Shown in pieces: positions 41,805-52,400 of a stretch of 64,000 nt of DNA; the first letter of the stretch is position 1, and the number at the start of each line of letters is the position of its first letter. The notes under the pieces were generated by a model. It had not been told where the DNA came from. It was given only the letters and a program-made list of their open reading frames with translations, and searched no databases. The stretch is from Streptomyces katrae. GTDB taxonomy: Bacteria > Actinomycetota > Actinomycetes > Streptomycetales > Streptomycetaceae. The translations under genes were made by a program, and so were the position numbers. The stretch is from positions 124,001 through 188,000 of the forward strand of contig NZ_JNZY01000015.1 in the NCBI RefSeq assembly GCF_000717655.1. Reading direction: 5' to 3'.

Positions 41805-44800
41805 GGCTGGTCTCCGTGAGGGTGATGGGGACGGGGGTGCGGCCGGGCGCCGCGGGGTGGGTGGTCCAGGCGACGACGTGGCCGTCGGGCAGGAGGGACG
41901 TACGGACGGCGTACGGATGCCCGTCGGGGGACAGCACCCGCAGCCCGCCGGAGCCGGAGCCGGAGCCGGAGCCCGGGCCCTCCACCGTCCGCCAGGCGCG
42001 CGGGCGGCCGCCGAGGCCGGTGCCCGCAGCCTTGGCTGCGGCCTCCTTGGCGCACCACAGAGCGGTGAGCGCGCCCGGCAGGCCGGTCCCCTCGCGGGCG
42101 GACAGGGCTTCGGCCAAGGAGAGTTCGTCCGGGGCGAGTGCGATCCGGATCAGCGCGTCGGGGTCGGCGGTCACCGGCTCCACGTCGATCCCCACCGCCA
42201 GGGACCGGTGGGCGACGGCGACGGCGATCCGGTCCTTGTGCGCGAGGGAGAGCCGGAAGCCGGAGGCCAGCGCACCCCCGGGCACCGGTCGCCCGTGGGC
42301 ATCGTTCCCGACGGGGACTTCGGCCGGGAACACCGGCCCCGCACCGCCGTCCCACAGCAGCTGCCGCAGCGCGTCCTTGGCCGCGATCCGGCCCAGCAGC
42401 CACGGCGCCCGGGCACGGGGAGGCAGCTGCTCGTACGCCGCCCGCTCGGCGGCACCGAGGTAGCGGCGCATGACCAGTTCCTGCGAGGCGGGGTCAGTCC
42501 ACCGGCGCCGGGCCAGGCACCATCCGGCGGGCTGCGGTTCGCCGATGCCGCACACCTCGGGGGTGAACTTCATCGGCCAGACGCGCTCGTCGGCGCCGAA
42601 GCGGCGGTACGTCCAGCCCTCGATCCGGGCCCACACCTCACCCGTGGTGCGGCTGAGCTCGAGGTCGCCGCGCACGGTGACGTCCCGTACCTCGCGGATC
42701 CGGGCGGTGGCGGAGATCAGCTCGCCGGCGGCGGGCGGTGGCCCGAAGAACCGGATGCGGTCGACGGTGGCGGGGAACACCAGCCTGTCGACGGGCAGTT
42801 CGAGCTGCATCCAGTGTCCGAACAGCTGCCCGGCGGCGTCCAGCAGCGCCCCCGGGTCGGGCAGGGCCCGCAGCACTCCGCGGATCCCGTCGGCGCCGAC
42901 GGTCCGGACCTCGTGGACGCCCGCGAAGCGGGGGCCGTGGAACATCCACCGGTCCCGGTACAGGGCCTCGGCGCTGACAGGGGCGGGGCGCGGATCCCGC
43001 AGCGGGGTGGTGTCGGGCGGGGGCGGCTGCCCGTGGCCCGGGCCGAGCAGGACGACGACGGAGGCGTAGGGGCCGAGTCCGATCCGGATCCGCCCGGGCC
43101 CTTCGCTGCGGACACTGACCTCGATGTCGACGGCGGGTGCGGCGGGGAGCCACCGCAGGGCCCGTACCTCGTCGTAGCCGATGAGGGCGGCGCCGGGCGG
43201 GGCGTGCCGGCGGGCCGCGTCGGCGGCCAGCTCCAGCATGGTCGTCATGGGCACGACGGGGAACCGGTCGGAGTCCTCGGGCCAGCCGTCGGGCTGCAGG
43301 TACACGCAGTGGTCGCGCACGTAGGGCAGGGCGTCGAGGGACACCCGGAGCCGGTCGCTCCCCGAACGAGCGGCGGACCCCGCGCGCGGGACGGGTACGG
43401 CCGCGCCCGGAGGCGTCCCGGGCAGCCGGCCCGGGGCATGCGGGGCGACGGGGCCGGGCGGCGGACCGGCAGCGGTGCTGCGGGCCGACCCGCGTACGGT
43501 CGACCAGGCCTCGGTGACGGCCTGCGCGGCCGCGCGGGTTTCGGCGAGGACGGTGTCCAGCGCGGACAGCATCCCCGGCCGGTCGTCCCCGTCCGGCCGA
43601 TCGCCACCCTCCGGCCGATCGACCCCCACCGGCCGGGCGGCCAGGCCGCCGAAGGCGATGCGGGCCCGCTCGCCGAGCCGGACCAACGGTGACCCGAGGT
43701 CCAGCGCGACGGCCCGGCCGGGGGCGGCCCGGCCCGGGGCGGTCGGCGTTGCGGCGGCCGGGTCCGGAGACAGGCGGGCCCAGTGCGGGGCGTGGCCCTC
43801 GGTCCAGAGCGCGGCGCAGGTGCGGCGCAGGGCGGGCAGGCCCGCGAGCCGCGGGGAGGAGGTGGCCACCGACAGGTGGGGGCGGTCCCGGAGGGTGTCC
43901 TCGACGAAGCCGTTCAGGCTGCCCGGCCCCAGCGCGACGAAACTCCGGACGCCCGCGTCCTCGTACAGCCGCAGCGTCAGCTCCCGGAAGCGGACCGGCT
44001 CCAGGAGGTGCCGCACGACCAGGTCCCGGACGGCATCCGCGCCGGCGGGGAAGGGCGCGAGCGTCGTCGCCGACCACACCGCCGCCGCCCCCGCCCGCAC
44101 CGGCAGCCGGTCGAACGCGGAGCGGACCTGCCCGAGGTACGGCTCCCACATCGGCGTGTGGAAACCGGAACGGAACGGCAGTTCCTGGCCGAGTACGCCC
44201 TGCGAACGCAGCCGCTCCAGGACCCGGCCCACCCCGGCGGGGTCCCCGCAGACCACCGACTGGTGGGGGCAGTTGTCATGGCTGACCACCACCCCTGCCA
44301 CGCCGTGCAGCGCCGCCTCCGCGCGGGCCGCCCCACACCCGAGCGCCGCGTAGACGAGGTCGGGGACCTTGAGCGAATCCGGCCGCAGCGAATCGAGGAA
44401 GGAGTCCGCCGCGTCCTGCGGATACATGCCGGCACTGACCATCGCCGCCCACTCGCCCAGGCTGTGGCCCGCCAGCACATCGGCCTCGATGCCCAGTTCC
44501 GCCAGGACCCGGGCGAAGAACCGTCCCGCGGCGATCGCGTCGAGGGCGCGCTCCATCAGCTCCCCGCCCCGGTTCAGCCGTGGCGCGGGGAAGCCGAGCC
44601 GCTCCGCGACATCGTCCACGACCGGTGCGAACTCCGGTTCCAGACCCGGGAACAGGAAGGCCACCCGGCCGCCCAGGGGCTCCGGTGTGAACCAGACGTC
44701 CCCGCAGCCCCGCCAGGCCCGGCCGCGCGCCACCGCCTTCCCGGCCAGCGCGAGCCGCTGCGGTGTCGGCCCGACCACGGCCAGCCGGCACGGCCCGTCA

Positions 44801-46428
44801 CCCGCGGGTCCGGCTCCTGCACCCGCGGCTCCCGCCCCCGCGGCGAGCAGCTCCGCCAGCTCCGCCGGACTCTCCGCCGCGAGCAGGAGTACGTCGTCCC
44901 GCCCGCCTGGGGCGACCACCGGCGGGCCCGCGGCGCCCAGCGGCAGGAAGCGGCGTACCGGTGGCGCCGGGCGGGCGGCTCCCGGAGCCTCCTCCAGCAC
45001 CACGTGCGCGTTGATACCGCCGAAGCCGAACGCGTTGACCCCCGCCCGGCGCGGCGCCGGCCCGCTCTCCCACGGCTCCGCCTGCGTGATCGGACGCATC
45101 CGGGTCCGGGCCAGGTCCGGGTGCGGATCCGTCAGGTGCAGGGTCGGCGGCAGCGTCCCCTCGTACACCGCGAGCGCCGCCTTGATGAGCCCGGCCATGC
45201 CGGAGGCCTGCATCGTGTGCCCGAGCATCGACTTCACCGAGCCGAACCCGATGCCGCCCGGCCCGGCGACCTCGGGCGGACCGAACACCTGGGCCAGGGT
45301 GTCCAGTTCGGCGGCATCACCGACCGGGGTCCCCGTGCCGTGCGCCTCCAGCAGGCCCAGCGCATCGGGCGCCCGCGGGTCCAGACCGGCCTCGCGCCAG
45401 GCCCGCTCCAGGGCCCGTACCTGGCCGGCGACCAGCGGGCTCATCAGGCTCGCGGCCCGGCCGTCGCCGGCCACGCCCGTACCACGGATCACCGCGTAGA
45501 TCCGGTCGCCGTCCCGTTCCGCGTCCGCCAGCCGCTTCAGCAGCACCACCCCGGTCCCCTCGGAGAGCAGGGTCCCGTCGGCCAGCCGGTCGAACGGACG
45601 GATCCGCTCACTCGGGCTGAGCGCCCGCAGCTGGGTGAACACGCTCCACAGCGTGGCGATGTGGCAGTGGTGCACGGCCCCCGCGACCACCGCGTCGCAG
45701 CGCCCGCCGGCCAGCAGCCCCACCGCCTGGTCCACCGCCAGCAGCGAGGAGGCGCAGGCCGCGTCGAGCGTGTAGGCGGGGCCGCTGAAGTCGAGCCGGT
45801 TCGCCGTCCGGGCTGCGGTGAAGCTCGGCACGAGCCCGATCGAGGCGTCGGGGCGCTCCGGCCCCAGCGCATCCTGGAAGGCGGCGCGCACCGCGGCGAT
45901 CCGCTGCTCGCCCAGCTCGGGCGCCAGCTCGCGCAGGGTCTGCGCCAACTGGTGGGCGGTGCGGACCCGTTGGTCCAGCCGGGCCGTGGCCACGCCCATG
46001 AACCCGCCGCGCCCCAGCACCACCCCGATCCGCGAGCGGTCGGCGGGCAGCCGGTCCTCGCCGCCCGCGTCGGCGATCGCCTCGGCCGTCGCGTGCAGGG
46101 CCAGCATCTGGTCCGGCTCGGCCCCCTCCACGGCGGCCGGCATGATCCCGAACCGGGTCGGGTCGAAGGCGGCCAGGCCGTCGATGAAACCGCCCCGCCG
46201 GCAGTAGAACCGGTCGCCGGCCGCGGGCCCGGCCGAGCTGCCCGGGTCGTAGTACACCTCCGGATCCCAGCGCCCGGGCGGCACCTCGCCGATGGCATCC
46301 GTACCGGCCAGCAGATTGCGGCGGTACGCGGCCAGGTCCGGTGCCCCCGGGAACACCGCGCCCATCCCGACGATCGCCGCGTCGGTCGGCCGCGGGCCCC
46401 GCCCCGCCCCGTGCACGCGCTCACTCAT
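41794..46428 (-). CDS. type I iterative PKS 2: KS-AT-DH-phosphopantetheinyl transferase
   Basis: A 1544-aa multidomain protein. KS at about 10-460 (DAACASS with Cys near 226, EAHGTGT, SMLGHTMQASG). AT at about 560-860 (GHSLGEWAAM, Ser near 655). Disordered linker (880-1010). Hotdog dehydratase at about 1020-1330 (YVRDHCVYL, His near 1039, then a second half with WMFHGPRFAG). C-terminal Sfp-type phosphopantetheinyl transferase at about 1340-1540 (LAVGIDVEP near 1416; WCAKEAAAK near 1461) that can arm the ACPs of this operon. Layout recalls PfaC plus PfaE of PUFA synthases and enediyne PKSs. The ATG overlaps the PKS1 stop by 8 bp. Confidence 0.92.
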   Translation of the reverse strand: MSERVHGAGRGPRPTDAAIVGMGAVFPGAPDLAAYRRNLLAGTDAIGEVPPGRWDPEVYYDPGSSAGPAAGDRFYCRRGGFIDGLAAFDPTRFGIMPAAVEGAEPDQMLALHATAEAIADAGGEDRLPADRSRIGVVLGRGGFMGVATARLDQRVRTAHQLAQTLRELAPELGEQRIAAVRAAFQDALGPERPDASIGLVPSFTAARTANRLDFSGPAYTLDAACASSLLAVDQAVGLLAGGRCDAVVAGAVHHCHIATLWSVFTQLRALSPSERIRPFDRLADGTLLSEGTGVVLLKRLADAERDGDRIYAVIRGTGVAGDGRAASLMSPLVAGQVRALERAWREAGLDPRAPDALGLLEAHGTGTPVGDAAELDTLAQVFGPPEVAGPGGIGFGSVKSMLGHTMQASGMAGLIKAALAVYEGTLPPTLHLTDPHPDLARTRMRPITQAEPWESGPAPRRAGVNAFGFGGINAHVVLEEAPGAARPAPPVRRFLPLGAAGPPVVAPGGRDDVLLLAAESPAELAELLAAGAGAAGAGAGPAGDGPCRLAVVGPTPQRLALAGKAVARGRAWRGCGDVWFTPEPLGGRVAFLFPGLEPEFAPVVDDVAERLGFPAPRLNRGGELMERALDAIAAGRFFARVLAELGIEADVLAGHSLGEWAAMVSAGMYPQDAADSFLDSLRPDSLKVPDLVYAALGCGAARAEAALHGVAGVVVSHDNCPHQSVVCGDPAGVGRVLERLRSQGVLGQELPFRSGFHTPMWEPYLGQVRSAFDRLPVRAGAAAVWSATTLAPFPAGADAVRDLVVRHLLEPVRFRELTLRLYEDAGVRSFVALGPGSLNGFVEDTLRDRPHLSVATSSPRLAGLPALRRTCAALWTEGHAPHWARLSPDPAAATPTAPGRAAPGRAVALDLGSPLVRLGERARIAFGGLAARPVGVDRPEGGDRPDGDDRPGMLSALDTVLAETRAAAQAVTEAWSTVRGSARSTAAGPPPGPVAPHAPGRLPGTPPGAAVPVPRAGSAARSGSDRLRVSLDALPYVRDHCVYLQPDGWPEDSDRFPVVPMTTMLELAADAARRHAPPGAALIGYDEVRALRWLPAAPAVDIEVSVRSEGPGRIRIGLGPYASVVVLLGPGHGQPPPPDTTPLRDPRPAPVSAEALYRDRWMFHGPRFAGVHEVRTVGADGIRGVLRALPDPGALLDAAGQLFGHWMQLELPVDRLVFPATVDRIRFFGPPPAAGELISATARIREVRDVTVRGDLELSRTTGEVWARIEGWTYRRFGADERVWPMKFTPEVCGIGEPQPAGWCLARRRWTDPASQELVMRRYLGAAERAAYEQLPPRARAPWLLGRIAAKDALRQLLWDGGAGPVFPAEVPVGNDAHGRPVPGGALASGFRLSLAHKDRIAVAVAHRSLAVGIDVEPVTADPDALIRIALAPDELSLAEALSAREGTGLPGALTALWCAKEAAAKAAGTGLGGRPRAWRTVEGPGSGSGSGSGGLRVLSPDGHPYAVRTSLLPDGHVVAWTTHPAAPGRTPVPITLTETSHGH

Positions 46429-49400
46429 CGCCCTCGCCCTCCCGGGCCGTCAGGACCACCTGGACGTCGGTTCCGTACGCCAGCTCGGCGAGGAACGCGG
46501 CGGTGGCGGCCTCCGCGGAGAGCAGCGGGACCCCGCGCCGGGCGTACGCGCGCTCCAGCTCCGGCGTGACCATCCCGCCCGCCTCCGCGGCCCAGGGACC
46601 CCAGTCGACGGACAGCACCCGGCCCGGCAGGAACGCCGACCAGGCGTGCGCCAGCGAGTCGAGGGCGTCGTTGGCTGCGGCGTAGTCCGTCTGGCCGCGG
46701 TTGCCGTACACCCCGCAGACGCTGCCGAACAGGGCCAGGAACCGCGGCGCGGGCCCCGGTCCGTGCTCGGCGGCCACGGCCGCGAGGTTGCGGGCGCCGG
46801 TCACCTTCGTGGTGAACACCTCGGCGAAGGCGGCCGGTCGCTTGTCGCGCAGGAGCCCGTCGTGCAGCACCCCGGCGCCGTGCACGATGCCGTCGAGCCG
46901 GCCGTGCCGCTCCCGTACGTCGGCCACGACGGCCCGTACGGCCTGCTCGTCGGTGACGTCGGCGCGGTGGTAGCGGACGGAGGCCGCCACGGCGTCGAGC
47001 GCGGACAGGGTGGCCCGTACCTCGCGCTCGGCGAGGATCCGCGAGGCCGCGGCCTCGATCTCGGCGGGCTTGCGGAGGCCGTCGGCGATGAGGGCGGCGC
47101 GCAGTGCGACGCGGTCGGTCGCCCGGGCGAAGCGGTCCGCCCCGGCGGCGGGCAGCGGTGTACGTCCGACCAGCTCGACGTGGCATCCGGTGGCGCGGGC
47201 CAGTGCGAGGGCGGTCCGGGCGGTGATCCCGCGGGCCCCGCCGGTCAGCAGGACCACGGACCGGGCGTCGAGCGGTGGCGTCCCGTCGGCGGCGGCCAGG
47301 GGAGCGGGCACCGGGCGGCGGGTGATCCGGACCCCGTCGGCGGTGTAGCCCACGGAGGAGCCTTCGCCGTGCACGTCGCCCAGCTCGGCCAGGAGCTGCG
47401 CGGCGACCCGCTCGGGGTCCTCCTTGGCGTCGACCTCCACGGCGCGGATCAGGCTGCCCGGGAACTCGAGCGCCGCGCTGCGGGCGAAGCCGTGCAGACC
47501 GGCGCCGGGGGTTCCGCCGGGCGTGGTGGCGAGCAGGAGCCGGCGGACCCCGCCGGTCAGGGCGCGCTGCAGTGCGGGGAACGCGCCGGGCAGCACCGGC
47601 TCGGCGCCGGCCCGCAGCCCGGAGAGGTCGACGATCCCGTCGAGCCCGGCAGCGCCCTCGGCGTCCGCCTCGGCGAGGACGCGCACCTCGGCGCCGTGCC
47701 CCCGCAATGCCGTGCCGAGCGCGGCCGACACCCCCTGCCCGTCGTCGACCACCCCGACCCGCAACCCCCGCAGCGCCTCCGGCTCCACGACCACACCGGC
47801 CACGCTCACGTCCTCCACCCGCAACCGCCGCACCGCGCCCGCCGCGAGGCCCACGGCGGCCCCGTCCCCCGGGTGCCCGTGGCCGAGCCCCCTGCCCGCC
47901 ACCGGCCCGCTCACCCCGGCCACGATCCCGCGAGCGGCCGACCCCCCGGAACCGGCCGTGCCGACCCCGGGCTGCCCGTGGGCGGCGGACCCTGCGGGTG
48001 CGTGGGCGCCACCCGCCAGGGGCTCGTCGGATCCCGGTGCACCCACCATGGCGTGGGCCGCCGCCGAACCGGCGGGCTCGGCCGCGCCGGAGAGGGCGCC
48101 GGCTGTGGACCCGGCCGGTTCGGATGCCGTCGGCGAGTGGCCGCCGCCGTCCACGCCCGCCCGGCCGGCGGCACTGCCCGCGCGGCCGCAGGCCGGATCC
48201 GCCGCGGGCTCGCGTGCGCCCGCCGGGCCGGCTGCACCCGCCGTGAGGCCGCCGGCCGGGGCTGCCGTGCGGGACGTGACCCAGTCGACGATGCCGCTCA
48301 GGGTCTTGAGGCGGGAGAGTTCCTCGAAGGCGGACCCGGCGGAGCCGTCGGGGTCCTGGGGGAGTCCGATCCGGTCGGCCAGGGCGCCGATGATCTCGAC
48401 GCGCTTGATGGAGTCGATGGACAGGTCCGCCTCCAGATCCAGCTCGGGGCCGAGCATGTCGTGCGGGTAGCCGGTGCGGGTGTGCACGATGTCCAGGACC
48501 ACGTCCATCACCTCGTCGGCGGACCTGGGTCCGGCATCCGGTCCGGCGTCGTGGGGAGGCTGTCCGCCCGCGGCGGCCCAGCCGTTGGCCGCCGGTACCG
48601 GAGCTGCGCCCGCGTCGGCCCGGAGCCCTGGGGCGGCCCGGCCGGGCAACCCCGTGCCGTGCGCGGGAAGCGCGTCCACCGCGGCCGGCCACGGGCGCCC
48701 GGGAGCCTCGGCCGACGGCCGTGCCGCAGGCGAGCCGACGCCCAGGAAGCCCAGCAGGACGTCCCGTTGGGCCTCGATCAGTTCCTGGGAGCCGCGCAGG
48801 TACGCGAGGACCGCCTCCTCGCGGCGGTCCGCCGGGGCCGGGGCCGGCGCCGCCGGGGCCACCCGACGGGCCGGCTGCAGCCCACCCGGCACCGGGGTAC
48901 CGTCCGCGGTGCGGACCAGATGGCCGTCGACCAGCCAGCCCGGCCGCCGCGGGGCCCGCTCCGGCAGGCGCGTGCCGCGGCCGCGGAACAGGGCCTCGGG
49001 GGCCACCGGCACGCCCGCTGCGGCCAGTTCCGCCAGCGCGGTGACCAGCCGGGACAGGCCGTGCTCGCCCGGCACGTCCAGCGGGACCACCGTGTGCGGC
49101 CGGTCGCGCAGGATCCGGCCCAGGAGGCTGGAAAGGACCCGCCCGGGCCCCGCTTCCACGAACGTCCGGACACCGGACGCGTACATGGCCTCCACCTGCT
49201 CCACGAACCGGACCGGCTCCGCGACCTGGCGCGCGGCAAGGCTTCGTACCGCATCGGCGCCGGCGGGGTACGGACCTGCGGTGGTGTTCGACCAGACCGG
49301 GAAGGCGGCGTCGGCAACCGCCGTCCCGGCCAGCTCTTCGGCCAGCGCGGCGGCCGCCCCCGCGACCACCGGGCTGTGGAACGCGCACGCCACCTCGATC

Positions 49401-52400
49401 GGCTCCGCCGAGAGCCCTGCCGCCCGCAGCGCCGCCACCGCCTCGGCCACGCAGTCCGCCGGGCCCGAGACCGCGCACTGCCGCGGCGCGTTGTGGTTCG
49501 CGACCACGCACCCGGACCGCTCCGCGATCTCCCGTACCTCCTCGGGTGCGGCCGTGACCGCCGCCATGGACCCCGGATCCGCCCCCGCGGCCGCCAGGAT
49601 CGCCTCGGCCCGGCGCGCGCTCAGCCGCAGCAGGCTCTCCGTGTCGTACACGCCGGCCGCCCACAGCGCGGTGAGCTCCCCGTACGAGTGCCCGGCCACG
49701 CAGTCCGGCCGTACCCCGAGCTCCCCGAGCAGCAGGTGCGCCGCCGCCCCGGCCAGCCCGAGGGCCGGCTGGGCGACCCGGGTGTCGGTGACCGCCGCCC
49801 GCTGCGCCGCCCGCTCCGCGGCGCCGAAGGCGCCCGGCGGGAACACCGCCGAGACCACGGACCGCGGAGCCGTCTCCAGCAGCTCCCGCAGCGCCGGGAA
49901 GGCGATGAACAACTCGCCCAGCATCCCGGGGCGTTGGCTGCCCTGTCCGGGGAACAGGAACGCCACCTTTCCGGGATCGGCCGCATCCTCCCGTACGTGG
50001 ACCCCCTCGCCCGCGGTGAAGCCCCGGGCCCGCTCCAGCCGGGCCACGAGCTCGTCCAGGTCCCCGGCCACGACCGCCACCCGCACCGGGCCCGAGCCCT
50101 GCCCCTCGGCGGCGGCTTCCGCCGCGAGGTCGCGCAGGGCCCACGGCCGCCCGGCCGCCTCGTTCTCCTCCAGCCGGGCCGCGAGCCGGGCCATCGCCCG
50201 CCCCGCCGCCCGCCGGTCCCCGCCGCGGAAGCAGAACAACTCGGCGGGCCACTCCTCCATCCCGTGCGCGGCCTCCTCGGCGCCCCCGTAACCGGCCAGC
50301 ACCGCGTGGTAATTGGTGCCGCCGAAGCCGAAGGCGCTGACCCCTGCGATCCGCCGCTCGGCGGGGACCGCCCACGGCCGTGCCTCGGTGGGGAAGGCGA
50401 AGGGGCTGCTGTCCGCCTGCCAGGCCGGGTTCGGCGTGTCGATGTGCAGGGTCGGCGGCCGGACACCCGTCTGGACGGCCCGGGCGGCCTTGATCAGCCC
50501 GGCCAGCCCGGCCGCGCACTTGGTGTGCCCGAGCTGTGATTTCACCGAACCCAGTGCACACGATCCCGGGGCGGCACCGGATGCGGCGAACAGCTCGGTC
50601 AGCACGGTCAGTTCGGTGCTGTCTCCGACCACCGTGCCGGTGCCGTGCGCCTCGATCAGCCCCACCTCGCCGGGGGTGATGCCCGCCCGGGCGTAGGCCC
50701 GCTCCAGGGCCCGCCGCTGGCCCTCCGGCCGGGGCGCGGTCAGGCCGAGGGAGCGCCCGTCGCTGGCCGCCCCGACCGCCTTGATCACCGCGTAGACGCG
50801 GTCGCCGTCCCGCTCCGCGTCGGCGAGCCGCTTGAGGACCAGTGCGCCCACGCCCTCGCCGAGCGCGATCCCGTCGGCAGACGCGTCGAAGGGCCGGCAG
50901 CGCCCGCTCGGGGACAGCGCCCGCACCGAGGAGAACATCAGGTAGTCGTTGATCCCGTTGTGTACGTCGGCGCCGCCGCACAGCACCATGTCGCTGTCAC
51001 CGTCGCGCAGTTGGCGGCAGGCCAGGTCGAGCGCGGCCAGCGAGGAGGCACAGGCGGCGTCGACGGTGCAGTTGGCGCCGCCGAGGTCCAGCCGGTTGGC
51101 GACGCGGCCCGCGATCACGTTGGCGAGGATGCCGGGGAAGGAGTCCTCGGTGAGCCGGGGCAGCTGCTCGTCCAGCCCGGGCGGCAGCTCGCCCAGGTAG
51201 GCGGGGTGCAGCGCGCGCAGCCCGTACGCCCCGGCCAGCTCGGTACCGGCCTCGGCGCCGAAGACCACCGAGGTCCGGGAGCGGTCGAACTCCCGGTCCC
51301 GGCCGTACCCCGCGTCCCCGAGGGCCCGCGCGGAGATCTCCAGGGCCAGCAGCTGGACCGGCTCGACGGCGGCGAGGGAGGCCGGCGGGATGCCGTGCGC
51401 GAGGGCGTCGAACGGCACCGGGTCGAGGAAGCCGCCCCAGCGCGAGGGGGTGCGCTCGCCGGCCCGCGCCGGGTCGGCGTCGTAGTACAGCGCCGGGTCC
51501 CAGCGCTCGGGCGGCACCTCGGTCACCGCGTCCTTCCCGGCGAGGATCCGGGCCCAGTAGGCGGCGAGATCCGGGGCGCCCGGGTAGGCGCAGGCCATGC
51601 CGACGATCGCGATGTCCAGCGGATCGGCGGCGGGCTCCCCGGCAGCCGTGCCCCCCTGCCCGGCGGCCGCCAGCTCGGCGGCGCGCCGCTCCAGCAGCTC
51701 GGTCGCCCCCTCGGTGACCTGGGCGTGCAGGGCGGCGACCGTGGTGGTCCCGGTCCGCAGGGTCGCGGCCTGGCCGAGCATGAACAGCCCTTCTGCGTAC
51801 TGTTGTCGTTCGTCGACCCGCTCCAGTGGCGCCGGCGCCTCCGCGGCCCGCCGCAGCCCCTTGCTCGCGATCCGCAGCCGCCCCAGGTTCAGCCGCTCCA
51901 GCTCCTCCCACACGACGCGCGCCTCGGTCCCGGCCTCCACGAGCCGCTGCCGGGTCGCCTCGAAGGCCTCGGCGTACGGAGTGGCCGCGCAGCGCGTGGC
52001 GTGCCCGGGCGCCGTGTGCAGCAGGACCGTCTCCGTGCACTCGACCGCGGCCCGCTGGAAGCCCGGCAGCACCGCGCCCGCGGCCACCGCCTCCTCCGTG
52101 AACAGGTACGCGGTCCCCATCAGCACCCCGATCCGCGCCCCCCGCTCGGCCAGCGGCGCGGCGGCCGCCACCGCCATCGCCGCGGAGCGCGCGTCGTGGA
52201 TGCCGCCCGCGAACAGCACGTCCAGGGCAGCCGGTTCGGGACATCCCAGGAGCCGATCGATCTGCTCCTCCCACAGCGCGAACGAGGTGCGCGGCCCGAC
52301 GTGGCCGCCGCATTCCAGCCCCTCGAACACGAACCGCCGCGCCCCTTCGGCGAGATACCGCTCCAGCAGCCCCGGCGAGGGCACGTGCAGATGCGTCGTG

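Noticed and set aside
46292..50539. 1415-codon plus-strand frame antisense to the PKSs
   Set aside because: Shadow of PKS coding sequence with biased composition and no conserved segment.
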